DNA of 64,000 bases from Acetobacter sp. (GTDB lineage Bacteria; Pseudomonadota; Alphaproteobacteria; Acetobacterales; Acetobacteraceae). Under the pieces are notes generated by a model. The model was not told the DNA's origin and did not search any database. It saw only the letters and a list, made by a program, of their open reading frames with translations. The stretch lies in NCBI GenBank assembly GCA_012517935.1, contig JAAYUA010000004.1:1-64000 (forward strand), given 5' to 3'. Shown piece by piece: positions 19,049 through 29,886 of this stretch (positions are counted from its first letter, which is position 1; each line of letters opens with the position of its first letter). Made by a program: the position numbers and the translations under genes.

Positions 19049-19130
19049 TCGGATGTGTGATGCGCGCTTCCACCTTCTCCTGCTGCCCTGAGCAGCAGGT
19101 CTCCTTCTGATCTGAAGGAAGAATATTATT

Positions 19131-20126
19131 ATGGTCCGTCCACGCCGTTCTGAAACGGTAAGGATGCAGCGCTCTCTTGCTCTGTCTGTGTCGCTGCATG
19201 CGCTGGTCGTTGGGGCTGCCTTGCTGACGCTTTCTGCGCCAGACACACCCGAGCCGGAAGAGCCTCCACCGATCGAAGTGCAGTTCGAGGGCGCCAATAA
19301 TGATGGTGCTCCGGCGAAAGGGGAGAAACCAACGCCAGAGCCTGCTCCGGCTCCAGCGCCTGTGCCGGAGGATGCGCCTCCGGCAAAAGAGCCCCCCAAG
19401 CCAGTTCCGGAAGAAGAGGCGGCTCCACCTCCGCCTCCACCACCACCTGTTCCTCCAGCACCACAGCAGGAAGCAGAGCCTCTGCCGGACCTGCCTGTGC
19501 CGCCCAAGGAAGAGGCTCCGACGCCTGAGGTTGTGAAGCAGCTGCCACCCACTCCAGCGCCGCCTCATCCGTCGGCGGCTGTTGCTCCGCCATCTCCTGT
19601 GACTTCGCCAACGGATAATCTGCCGAAAATAGCGATTCCATCGCATATTACGCAGCCTCATGACGCGAAGAAGACTGAGCCGGATACGCATTCGCTGCTG
19701 GAAACTCTGGACAGCCTGCGTGCTGACACGAAGCAGACGCATCCGCCAAAGGCTAAAGCCAATCCCAAACAGGGTGGTTCACCTAATGGGGGTGGAACGC
19801 CGGATGGTGATATTACGCAAAGCATGAGTGGTGGCGATCAGAAAGCCATCGGTGCTTCTGTTCGTCGCTGCTACACTGAAGATACGGCTGCAAAAGACTA
19901 TGCTTCTTTCTCGGCGCACCTGATTGTGACGGTTGATGCGACAGGCGTTGCGCGTATCGTCACATTTGCGCCTGAAACGAGTCAGAAGATGAATAGCGAT
20001 TCATCCTATCGCGCTCTGGCGGAAAGAGCGCGCGCTGCTGTTCTAAGTCCTACCTGCTCACAACTGCCAATTCCAAAAAACCTGTTGGGCCAGACCCGGC
20101 AGCTCAAATTTGTCTTCCGGCCGTGA
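19131..20126 (+). CDS. tolA: TolA-like cell envelope protein with Pro/Glu-rich linker
   Basis: N-terminal TM, PPPPPPPPVPPAPQQEAEPLPDLPVPP linker, C-terminal ADTAAKDYASFSAHLIVTVDATGVAR-type domain; between tolR and tolB. Confidence 0.85.
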   Translation: MVRPRRSETVRMQRSLALSVSLHALVVGAALLTLSAPDTPEPEEPPPIEVQFEGANNDGAPAKGEKPTPEPAPAPAPVPEDAPPAKEPPKPVPEEEAAPPPPPPPPVPPAPQQEAEPLPDLPVPPKEEAPTPEVVKQLPPTPAPPHPSAAVAPPSPVTSPTDNLPKIAIPSHITQPHDAKKTEPDTHSLLETLDSLRADTKQTHPPKAKANPKQGGSPNGGGTPDGDITQSMSGGDQKAIGASVRRCYTEDTAAKDYASFSAHLIVTVDATGVARIVTFAPETSQKMNSDSSYRALAERARAAVLSPTCSQLPIPKNLLGQTRQLKFVFRP

Positions 20127-20152
20127 TGTCGGAATTCGAGGAGAATTTTCTC

Positions 20153-21493
20153 ATGTCACGTTTAACGAGCGCCGATTTTATCAGTGACCGGACAGCCGAA
20201 GCCCTCGCGGCGACGTTTGGGCGTCGTGCGCTGATGGGAAGTGGTGTCGCTGGGCTTGCTGTGGCAGCGATGCCGCTGGACGGCATGGCAGCAGATGCCC
20301 CGGAAGCTGAAATCACGGTTGATCAGGCCAGAACAGCGCCAATTCCGATTGTGATTCCTTCTTTTGGCGGGGATGTCGGAAGCCGTATCACCGGCGTGAT
20401 GACAGACGATCTGAACAATACAGGTCTTTTCAAGGTCATTTCCGGCTCGGCTGCGACAGGGACTCCGGATTTTTCTGCTCTGAAGGGAATGGGGGCACAT
20501 GCCGCCGTCACCGGAAGCGTGACGGGTGGTGGCACCATTCGTGTTGAGTTCCGTTTGTGGGATGTTTTGACCGGCCAGCAGCTCCAGGGAACGGCCTATA
20601 CCGCATCATCCGCAAACTGGCGTCGGATTGCCCATATTATGGGAGACGTCATTTATGAGCGGATGCTTGGAGAAAAAGGATATTTCGATACACGCATCGG
20701 CTTGATCGCGCGTTCAGGTGCATTGCGTAATCCCGATATGCGTCTTGCAATCATGGATCAGGATGGCGCGAATTATCGTGTTCTGGGCAAGGGGCAGGCC
20801 AAGCTGCCTTCCTTTAACCCAACGCGTGACCAGATTGCGCTTTTGTCCTATTCAGGTCCGAAGCCTCGGATCTTCCTTTTTGATCTGGACAGCGGTCGTC
20901 AGCGGATCCTGAGCGATTTCCCAGGCATTCCGCTAGGTCCGCATTTTTCTCCTGACGGCGGCACCCTTCTGGTGCCCGTGGCACATGGCAGCGGCTCAGA
21001 TATTTACAGTGTCAGTGTGGCATCGGGAGCCGTGCGGCAGCTGACGTCTTCAGGTGGTGCAATCAATGTCAGCCCCTCCTTTAGCCCGGATGGATCCAAG
21101 ATAGCCTTCACGTCTGATCGCGGAGGATCACCAGCGATTTATATCATGGGTGCCGGCGGTGGAGACGCAAAGCGGATCTCCTATGGCAATGGCAAATATG
21201 AAGAGTGCACATGGTCTCCGCGTGGTGATCTGCTTGGCTTCACCCGGATCGGGGGTGGCTTTTTCCTTGGTGTGATGAATCCTGATGGCACGGGCGAACG
21301 TATCATGACGCAGGGCTATACGGTCGAAAGTCCGACTTTCTGTCCGAATGGACGTGTTCTTGCTTTCAGCCGTAGCGGGCCCGGTGGATCAGGAGCCAGC
21401 ATCGGCACGATCGACATCACGGGGTTCCATGAACGAACGATCCATACGCCAACGGGTGCCATCAGTCCGACGTGGTCACCCCGGAACGTATAG
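20153..21493 (+). CDS. tolB: Tol-Pal system beta-propeller TolB, possible Tat signal
   Basis: PIPIVIPSFGGD, NTGLFKVI, FSPDGGTLLVPVAHGSGSDIYSV, INVSPSFSPDGSKIAFTSDRGGSPAIYIM; N-terminus FGRRALMGSGVAGLAVAAMPLDGMAADA. Confidence 0.93.
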   Translation: MSRLTSADFISDRTAEALAATFGRRALMGSGVAGLAVAAMPLDGMAADAPEAEITVDQARTAPIPIVIPSFGGDVGSRITGVMTDDLNNTGLFKVISGSAATGTPDFSALKGMGAHAAVTGSVTGGGTIRVEFRLWDVLTGQQLQGTAYTASSANWRRIAHIMGDVIYERMLGEKGYFDTRIGLIARSGALRNPDMRLAIMDQDGANYRVLGKGQAKLPSFNPTRDQIALLSYSGPKPRIFLFDLDSGRQRILSDFPGIPLGPHFSPDGGTLLVPVAHGSGSDIYSVSVASGAVRQLTSSGGAINVSPSFSPDGSKIAFTSDRGGSPAIYIMGAGGGDAKRISYGNGKYEECTWSPRGDLLGFTRIGGGFFLGVMNPDGTGERIMTQGYTVESPTFCPNGRVLAFSRSGPGGSGASIGTIDITGFHERTIHTPTGAISPTWSPRNV

Positions 21494-21724
21494 TCTCCAG
21501 CATCCCGCTTTGTGTGTGTCTTTTATGCTGATTTTTCATGGAAGACACACGGGGCAACAAGAACCGCTTGACCGCTGAAAAAAGCTGTGGCTTAGCGCTT
21601 ATCCAGCTGCCGCTCTGTTACGCTCCATGTTTGGGAACGCAAAGGTCCGGTGGCCGGCGGAGCGATCCGACTCGTATTATTGTCCTTTTGTTCCGATATG
21701 GAACTGACACGGGATTTTAAAGTC

Positions 21725-22201
21725 ATGAAACTTAAGTTTATTGGTGCGATCGGTCTGGCGGCAATGCTGGCAGCGTGTGCGGATGATCAGAACAAGGCTG
21801 ACGTGACAGGTACGGGTGCGGCTGTTCAGCCGACCGGCCCGGTTCCTGGCAGCGAAGCTGATCTGGTTGCCAATGTTGGCGACCGCGTATTCTTCGCACT
21901 CAACAAGAGTGGTCTGAGCGACGATGCACAGGCGACACTTGAGAAGCAGGCCGCATGGCTTGCCAAGTATCCGCAGGTTGCGGTTCAGGTTGCTGGCAAC
22001 TGCGACGATCGTGGCACGGAAGAATACAACCTTGCCCTGGGTCAGCGTCGTGCGAACTCAGCACGTGACTTCCTGGTCGCCAAGGGCACCGAGTCTTCAC
22101 GTATCACCACCATTTCCTATGGTAAGGATCGCCCGACCGATCCGGGAACAGGTGAAGAAGCTTGGGCTCAGAACCGTAACGCGATCACGTCGGTTCAGTA
22201 A
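21725..22201 (+). CDS. pal: Peptidoglycan-associated lipoprotein Pal
   Basis: Lipobox LAAC; VQVAGNCDDRGTEEYNLALGQRRANSARDFLVAKG OmpA-like domain. Confidence 0.95.
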   Translation: MKLKFIGAIGLAAMLAACADDQNKADVTGTGAAVQPTGPVPGSEADLVANVGDRVFFALNKSGLSDDAQATLEKQAAWLAKYPQVAVQVAGNCDDRGTEEYNLALGQRRANSARDFLVAKGTESSRITTISYGKDRPTDPGTGEEAWAQNRNAITSVQ

Positions 22202-22210
22202 TTCTTCAGG

Positions 22211-22242
22211 ATCGGGGGCATTTACTGCCCCCGATTTTTTTT
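22211..22242 (+). terminator. Rho-independent terminator of the tol-pal operon
   Basis: ATCGGGGGCA-TTTAC-TGCCCCCGAT followed by an uninterrupted T run. Confidence 0.92.
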
Positions 22243-22278
22243 GCATGTCATGTATCCGCCGTGCGGAACATTCGATGA

Positions 22279-23442
<1,164 letters not shown>

Positions 23443-23640
23443 TCATAGTCTGCGGCATTGGCTGTACGATTCTGGAAAATTGAATGGTACAGCTGCCGGG
23501 TTATTTGTTTCGTCGAGAATGGTGCTTTCATATGCGAGACGCTGTGACGCACTGCGGCAAATATATGATTGGGCGCTGTCGATAAAATAAGTAGTCTTCT
23601 TTTCAGGAAAGCGTTTCTGTCGAGGAGAAGGTGAAGACCA

Positions 23641-24408
23641 ATGAACTGGTCTGCGCATAAGCCGAAATTTTTCTACACGACCTCACCATTGCCGTGCCCT
23701 TATATTGAGGGACGGATGGAGAGGAAGGTTGTCACAGACCTGAGCGGGCCAGAAGCTGATAAGCTGCATGACCGTCTGTCGCATGCCGGATTCCGGCGGA
23801 GCCATGGCATTGCTTATGCGCCAGTTTGTCAGAACTGCAATGCTTGTGTGCCTATTCGTCTTCCAGTCGCACGATTGCAGCTTGATCGAACGCAGCGCAA
23901 GATCATGAACCGGAATGCCGATATCGGCATTTACAGAGTCCCGGCACAGGCAACGGAAGAGCAGTTCGTTCTCTTTCAGCATTATCAGGCAGCCCGGCAT
24001 CAGGGCGGTGATATGGCGTCCATGACTTTTGCTGATTATCGAAGCATGATTGAGGAAACTCCGGTTGATACATTCATGCTCGAATTTCGGCGGGCTGATG
24101 GCGAACTTCTTGTCGTCAGCCTGATAGATAGACTGGGAGACGGTCTGTCGGCGGTTTACACTTTTTTCCAGCCGTCAGAGGAGCGTCGATCCCTTGGGAC
24201 TTATGCAGTGCTGTGCCTTGCATCATGTGCAGCATCAATGAGCCTGTCATATGTCTATTTGGGGTACTGGATCGCAGAGAGCCGAAAGATGGCTTACAAG
24301 ACGCGTTTCCAGCCAGTAGAAATCCTGCTCCAGGGCGTGTGGCGCAATCTGGATGAAACATCATATGGAAAACGGGTCTCCTCCCCGCAAACCGGGGAGG
24401 AGACGTGA
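23641..24408 (+). CDS. bpt: Aminoacyl-tRNA:protein (leucyl/arginyl) transferase Bpt/Ate
   Basis: FFYTTSPLPCPYIEGRMERKVVTDL, GFRRSHGIAYAPVCQNCNACVPIRLPV, YVYLGYWIAESRKMAYKTRFQPVEIL. Confidence 0.93.
   Translation: MNWSAHKPKFFYTTSPLPCPYIEGRMERKVVTDLSGPEADKLHDRLSHAGFRRSHGIAYAPVCQNCNACVPIRLPVARLQLDRTQRKIMNRNADIGIYRVPAQATEEQFVLFQHYQAARHQGGDMASMTFADYRSMIEETPVDTFMLEFRRADGELLVVSLIDRLGDGLSAVYTFFQPSEERRSLGTYAVLCLASCAASMSLSYVYLGYWIAESRKMAYKTRFQPVEILLQGVWRNLDETSYGKRVSSPQTGEET
24376..24404. terminator. 12-bp hairpin inside the 3' end of bpt, facing convergent bioB
   Basis: GTCTCCTCCCCG-CAAAC-CGGGGAGGAGAC perfect stem; bpt TGA 24406-24408, bioB stop at 24413. Confidence 0.7.
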
Positions 24409-24412
24409 AGGA

Positions 24413-25462
24413 TCAGCAGCAAGCTTCAGCTTCCTGCTTTTCCTCTGAATGCTGAACGATGGATGTATGCATGCCCAGACGGTCAAGTAACTGTCTGTCC
24501 CGGGTGGCAGCGGGATTTGGCGTTGTGAGCAGGCGCTCGCCGTAAAAAATCGAGTTCGCACCAGCCAGGAAGCACAATGTCTGGGCTTCGTCGGTCATGT
24601 TTTCACGACCGGCGGCAAGTCTTACGCGCGATTCAGGCATAGTAATGCGTGCGGCTGCGATGATGCGGACAAAATCAATGGGATCAACGGCTTCTGCTTC
24701 AGCCAGAGGTGTTCCGGCAACGCGGACCAGAAGGTTGATCGGGACGCTTTCCGGATGCTTCGGCAGATTGGCCAGCGCCATGATCAGGCCAGCACGGTCA
24801 GACTCATCTTCTCCCATGCCAATGATTCCACCGCAGCAGACGTTGATTCCCGCGTCACGGACATTGGCAAGAGTGTCCAGACGGTCCTGATAGGTCCGTG
24901 TGGAAATGATTTCACCGTAATATTCAGGCGAAGTGTCGAGGTTATGATTGTAGTAATCAAGACCGGCATCGCGCAGGCGGCGGGATTGCTGGCCATTCAG
25001 CATGCCCAGGGTGACGCAGGTTTCCAATCCCATGGCTTTGACGCCTTCGACCATCTTGCAGACGGTTTCCAGATCGTGATCCTTGGGGGAGCGCCAAGCC
25101 GCACCCATGCAGAAACGCGCCGCACCGGCATCACGTGCGCGGCGGGCTTCTTTCAGGACATTTTCGACTGCCATCAACCGTTCAGCTTTGACGCCATCTT
25201 CATGTCGGGCACTCTGGGGGCAATAGGAGCAATCCTCCGGACAGCCACCGGTCTTGATCGAAAGGAGTGTCGAGATCTGGACCTCTGATGGGTCGAAGCG
25301 CTGACGGTGGATGCTCTGAGCCTGAAACATCAGTTCCGGAAAAGGTAGCTCAAGCAGAGCACTCACCTCTTCTCGGGTCCAGTTATGACGAGGCGTGACG
25401 GCGTTGGCCACGGATGCTGGAACGGAAGAAAGGCTGGCTGATGTGCCGTAGGGCATGGGCAT
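24413..25462 (-). CDS. bioB: Biotin synthase
   Basis: [22 protein letters not shown] radical-SAM motif; [42 protein letters not shown]. Confidence 0.97.
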   Translation of the reverse strand: MPMPYGTSASLSSVPASVANAVTPRHNWTREEVSALLELPFPELMFQAQSIHRQRFDPSEVQISTLLSIKTGGCPEDCSYCPQSARHEDGVKAERLMAVENVLKEARRARDAGAARFCMGAAWRSPKDHDLETVCKMVEGVKAMGLETCVTLGMLNGQQSRRLRDAGLDYYNHNLDTSPEYYGEIISTRTYQDRLDTLANVRDAGINVCCGGIIGMGEDESDRAGLIMALANLPKHPESVPINLLVRVAGTPLAEAEAVDPIDFVRIIAAARITMPESRVRLAAGRENMTDEAQTLCFLAGANSIFYGERLLTTPNPAATRDRQLLDRLGMHTSIVQHSEEKQEAEACC

Positions 25463-25643
25463 GTTTCACTTTTAAGGGAAATGGATCTCTGCTTGAGCAG
25501 GAAACTGCCACGAAATTCGTCTGGAAGCCAGAGACGGGCGATAGAACGATCATCTGGCATCGTTTCTCGTGAGAAAATCCGGAGAGAATGTCATGAACTC
25601 ATGATAGAAAATATCTGTGAGCTTTTGAGATGAAGAGCTTGGG

Positions 25644-26393
25644 GTGAAACGTCCGGTTGCAGGTCGTTGGAACAGTGAATGGAGACAGGGATTGATTATT
25701 GCCCGTGATCTTGCGTGGCGACATGAGAATGATAGCGACCGGACGGTGGGAGACTTTCGAGGAAGACAAATCTCCGGAATTGCCGGATTGAATCTGTCGG
25801 TGAAGTCAGGTGAATTTCTCTGGCTTTTGGGAAATTCCGGAGCCGGGAAAACAAGTCTTCTCCGTCTTCTGGGTGTTGAGACCATGGCGACATCCGGGCA
25901 ATTGGACATTCTGGGAACCCAGATATCACATAAAACTTCCCGTCGTGTTCTCGCTGCCTTACGGCAACGGATCGGTATTGTGCATCAGGATTTTCGACTG
26001 ATCCGTGATCTGACGGTGCTGGAAAATATCTCCCTGCCTTTGCGTTTTCAGCGGAAAACTGAACCCGAGATCAGCAGAGAGGCGATGGCGCTGATGGAAT
26101 GGCTGGGGCTCAGTGCGCAATCTGGCTACTTCCCATCCGAGCTTTCCGGTGGAGAACAGCAGAGAGTTGCGATTGCTCGTGCCGTAATCACGCGGCCTGA
26201 TATTCTGCTGGCAGACGAGCCATTCAACGCGCAGGAGAAACCTCAGGCCGAAAAGCTGGTGCGTATGATGCAGGAATTGGCTGCCATGGGAACCAGTGTG
26301 ATTGTGGCAACGCATAATGCGGCATTGGTAGAGCAGTTTCCAGCATCGGCACTCAGACTGGGTTCCGAGGAATCTGCTGGAGGCAGGGCGTGA
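25644..26393 (+). CDS. FtsE-like ABC transporter ATP-binding protein
   Basis: Walker A GNSGAGKTSLL, signature LSGGEQQRVAIARA, Walker B ILLADEPF; overlaps an FtsX-like permease gene. Confidence 0.88.
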   Translation: MKRPVAGRWNSEWRQGLIIARDLAWRHENDSDRTVGDFRGRQISGIAGLNLSVKSGEFLWLLGNSGAGKTSLLRLLGVETMATSGQLDILGTQISHKTSRRVLAALRQRIGIVHQDFRLIRDLTVLENISLPLRFQRKTEPEISREAMALMEWLGLSAQSGYFPSELSGGEQQRVAIARAVITRPDILLADEPFNAQEKPQAEKLVRMMQELAAMGTSVIVATHNAALVEQFPASALRLGSEESAGGRA

Positions 26394-27352
26394 TGTTTTC
26401 TGGAGGGCGTCGCACACGCGATGGATTGTCATCCGGATGGTTGCTGCCGGGAAGCGCGCTTGTGTCCATCATGGCGGCAATGGCATTTCTGGCTTCGTTG
26501 GCCATGGCCGGTTTTTTCGGGGCTTGTGTGTTATCGGACCGCTGGTCCTCCGGGACACAGGGAATTGTGACGGTTCAGGTGCCTTCTCCCTCAAGTCAGG
26601 CGGAAAAACAGCAGGATGATGTGGCTTTGTCGCGCATTGATGCTGTGATGCAGCTTTTGCAGAAGATTGGGAACGTTGCATCCGTGCGCCTTCTCAGTTC
26701 CTCAGAGTTGGAACATCTGCTGGAGCCATGGCTGGGCGTGTCCGGTATGGCGGCTCTTCCGCTCCCTGCAGTCATCGAGGTTCACATGAAGCCGGGAAGC
26801 GACATGGCGCAGGAGGTGCCTGCCATATTGGACAGGATCGCCCCCGGCACGATGATCGAAGGGAATGATAAATGGCGTCAGATTCTGGCGCATCTTGCGA
26901 TGAGTCTGACATGGGTCGCCGAACTCTCCATGGGAGCCGTCTGTCTTGTTCTTGTCATGGTCGTGTCCATGGTGACCCGATTGGGGCTTGGGGCGCGACG
27001 TGAAACGGTTCTGATCCTGCATGGTATGGGTGTGGAGGATGGCTATATCGCCTCCCGCTTTGGGCGCTATATGGCGAAACTGAGCGTGGCTGGAGGATGT
27101 ATTGGCACGCTTATGGCCATTCCTGTTCTGAGTCTTCTGGGACGGGTGTCCAGTTCATTTTCAGCTTCCGGAACAAGTGAGCCGCCAGCTGTTTTCACGC
27201 ATCTTCCACCAGTTGTTCTTCATGGCATTGAAGCCGCAGGTTTGGTGCCTTCTATCGCTTGTGGTCTTTTGATCATTCCGATCATGGTCATGCTGATCGG
27301 CTGGATGACGGCACAGCTGTCCGTGCGCATATGGCTGCGCCGTCTGCCGTGA
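26390..27352 (+). CDS. FtsX-like permease/cell division protein
   Basis: Multiple TM segments, ECD containing VTVQVPSPSSQAEKQQDDVALSRIDAVMQLLQKI; follows the FtsE-like gene with ATGA overlap. Confidence 0.82.
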   Translation: MMFSGGRRTRDGLSSGWLLPGSALVSIMAAMAFLASLAMAGFFGACVLSDRWSSGTQGIVTVQVPSPSSQAEKQQDDVALSRIDAVMQLLQKIGNVASVRLLSSSELEHLLEPWLGVSGMAALPLPAVIEVHMKPGSDMAQEVPAILDRIAPGTMIEGNDKWRQILAHLAMSLTWVAELSMGAVCLVLVMVVSMVTRLGLGARRETVLILHGMGVEDGYIASRFGRYMAKLSVAGGCIGTLMAIPVLSLLGRVSSSFSASGTSEPPAVFTHLPPVVLHGIEAAGLVPSIACGLLIIPIMVMLIGWMTAQLSVRIWLRRLP

Positions 27353-27969
27353 TGACGGATCCAGGCATACGATCGGAGAAAAAACGGCGCTTCCGAAAAG
27401 GCTATGTTTTCTCGATCCTTCTTTTTTGTTGTGTGCTTTGGATCTCTGGTTTCGTCTGGTTCGTCTCTGACGCCTTGAAGCCGGCAGTCATGCCGCCCGT
27501 ATGTCAGGGGATTGTCGCGCTGACGGGCGGGCAGGGGCGCATACAGGCTTCCCTTAAGTTGCTACGGCAGGGAAAAGGCAAAATTCTTCTGATTTCAGGC
27601 GTGAATTCCGGAGTGCGGCTGGAAGATTTACTGCCCGGAATTGAGCCGGATCTTGCAGGCAAGATTTTTCTGGGGCGTCGCGCCACATCGACAGCAGGAA
27701 ATGGAGCAGAAACGGCAGCATGGGTTGCCGAGAATGACATTCATGATCTGGTGATTGTCACGGCTGGCTATCATATGCGCAGGGCGATGCATGAAATCAG
27801 TCGCTCTTCGCCGGGCGTTCGCCTTTATCCATATTCTGTGCAGCCACCACTTTTGAAGCATCGTTTCACACGGTTCACGATGAAGCTGCTTATGGTGGAA
27901 TATATGAAATGGCTTCTGGCGGAAATTGGACCCGCGTGGGTTCTGAAACACCAGATGGACGCGCAATAG
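27352..27969 (+). CDS. YdcF/SanA/ElyC-family (DUF218) membrane protein
   Basis: GIVALTGGQGRIQASLKLLRQGKGKILLISGV, TAGNGAETAAWVAENDIHDLVIVTAGYHMRRAMHE. Confidence 0.88.
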   Translation: MTDPGIRSEKKRRFRKGYVFSILLFCCVLWISGFVWFVSDALKPAVMPPVCQGIVALTGGQGRIQASLKLLRQGKGKILLISGVNSGVRLEDLLPGIEPDLAGKIFLGRRATSTAGNGAETAAWVAENDIHDLVIVTAGYHMRRAMHEISRSSPGVRLYPYSVQPPLLKHRFTRFTMKLLMVEYMKWLLAEIGPAWVLKHQMDAQ

Positions 27970-28002
27970 CGTTGATCTGAAAATTTATCAGGATTTTGGG
28001 AA

Positions 28003-28079
<77 letters not shown>

Positions 28080-28527
28080 TTACGACTAGAGCCGTTTGGC
28101 GTCGTCGTGAGGGCCCTTATACTGATGTTTTTGCCTCTGGCAACTCCCATATCGCAAAAAAATCATGGGAGCCGTTTTCATGATTTGGCTCTGATGGGGC
28201 AAGGCTCTGTTGTAGGATTCCTGTGCGGGAAGCGATGACGGCTTTTGCAACGCTTATGTTTATCTGACGCATCGGCATGAGACAGATTGCGCGTGTTGTG
28301 AAATGAGTGAGTCTGGTGATACGGGCGTGAATTTCCTGAAGCTGATGATCAGAATTCCTGACCATTCCCGATACCTCGTAGCCTTGCTCTCATGCGTTTT
28401 GCTATCACGGATCGACGGCTTCACATCCTTCATTTTCTGAAGGTTCATGGTTTCAAGCAATCCGGCTTATGCATTCCTGTGGAGGGTTCGTTCTGTGAAG
28501 TCAGAAACAGACTATGAAGTCTATGAA

Positions 28528-29478
28528 TTAATGGCTCTTTGATCCTTCGACGTCTTTCGGATGCGGTCCTGTCATTGTTGGCGCGCTGAAGCGTGGCACA
28601 CGTCCATGATGGCCGAAATTCACAAGCCGCGCCTCAATCAGCCTGATTTTGCCGAACAGACCCGAACGGAGCAGCAGAATCGCCAATGCGGCTCCCATGA
28701 CCGGGCTTACCGCATAGATCCACAAGCCTCGGAAATTGCCAGCCATAAGCGCTGGGCCAAGGGAGCGTGCGAAATTCGTGCTATCGCCGGAAATCCAGGC
28801 GATCAGAGGATTGGCACAGAAATAATAGAGGCCCGGCATCCAGATTGCGAATCTGTTGAACTCGGAATGCGCCGCGAGAAAGAGCAGCATGAAGATCAGT
28901 CCTGCCGTCGCGCATAATTCGGCACCGATGACGGGAATGGGGCTGAGTTGCGGTGCTGGGAGGGTGGCAGCGTAATGGATGCTGCTCATCCAGCCGCCCC
29001 AGCCCGGTGTAAGAAGTCCGGTGCTGTAAATCGCCAAGGTCCCGATGCAGGCCCCTGTGATTTGTGCGACAAAATAACCAAACATGTCGCGCGGTGCGAG
29101 GCGCCCGCCTAAGGCGAAGGCCAGTGAGACTGAAGGGCTGAGATGCGCGCCACTCGTCTTGCCGAAGGGCGTCATGGCGGCACAGGTCGCGCCCAGCCCG
29201 AAGAACAGGCCGCAAAGCGCGGTTTGTAAGCCCGGATGCTGTTTTAAGACATCGGACAGAGGAGAAGCTGGTGCGAGGATGAGTGTGTTGGTGAGGATGC
29301 CGACGATCATGAGCACGGCGGTCGCGATCAGTTCACACCCATAAAGTTTCCAGTGCCAGGGAACCGCTTCATGCGGTTTCCCACTCAGAGGCCGGTCGCG
29401 CAATTCGAGTATGCTGAACTGAGTCAGCTTGGCCGGGTGCTCGGTTGGCCTTGAGGAGGTGCCTTCGCTTTCCTGCAT
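28528..29478 (-). CDS. MIP-family channel (aquaporin-like) with altered NPA motifs
   Basis: GKTSGAHLSPSVSLAFALGGRL and GDSTNFARSLGPALMAGNFRGLWIYAVSPVMGAALA match the MIP fold, with LSPS and TNFA in place of NPA boxes. Confidence 0.82.
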   Translation of the reverse strand: MQESEGTSSRPTEHPAKLTQFSILELRDRPLSGKPHEAVPWHWKLYGCELIATAVLMIVGILTNTLILAPASPLSDVLKQHPGLQTALCGLFFGLGATCAAMTPFGKTSGAHLSPSVSLAFALGGRLAPRDMFGYFVAQITGACIGTLAIYSTGLLTPGWGGWMSSIHYAATLPAPQLSPIPVIGAELCATAGLIFMLLFLAAHSEFNRFAIWMPGLYYFCANPLIAWISGDSTNFARSLGPALMAGNFRGLWIYAVSPVMGAALAILLLRSGLFGKIRLIEARLVNFGHHGRVPRFSAPTMTGPHPKDVEGSKSH

Positions 29479-29842
29479 CCTCTGTTCCCTTCCGCTGCAT
29501 GTTTCCCGGATGAGTATGCGTTGGTGACGTAAGGCTGTCACCCGACGCATATGTTGTTTTTCATTACTTTCAGAAATATATTATAAAGTAGTTTATAGAT
29601 CCGCCTGTTTGAGGTCCAGAGAAGTTCCTGGATATTCAGACGAGATGAATCGCTGCAAGAGTTGAATTCCGCGATAGATTTATTCACTTTATTTGCGGAT
29701 CGAGCCGGGTCATCTTAAAGGCGCTGCGTTTTTCTCGGTGCGCATTTGATAATGATTGAGTGATTGCGCGTTATTCCGCGGCAAGTTTTCAGTGTCTTTC
29801 TGCGGCAGTCAGGCTGGCACCATCATGTCGTTTCCGTACGAA

Positions 29843-29872
29843 AATTCGGTCGATTGAAAAATCGACCGAATT
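29843..29872 (-). terminator. Hairpin downstream of the porin gene
   Basis: AATTCGGTCGAT-TGAAAA-ATCGACCGAATT, perfect 12-bp stem just past the porin stop. Confidence 0.65.
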
Positions 29873-29886
29873 CGACGTGATATTTT

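Noticed and set aside
19379-19540. Possible short-repeat/CRISPR-like array
   Set aside because: Repetition comes from in-frame Pro/Glu codons inside tolA; no spacer-repeat periodicity.
18899-19742. Gly/Ser-rich (GGGGGGG) and Arg/Trp-rich antisense ORFs over tolA
   Set aside because: Low complexity is the reverse-strand image of the Pro/Glu codons of TolA, not a separate gene.
28117-28365. 82-aa minus-strand ORF near tRNA-Asp
   Set aside because: No recognisable motif, no clear ribosome-binding site and surrounding sequence looks non-coding; kept out of the feature list.
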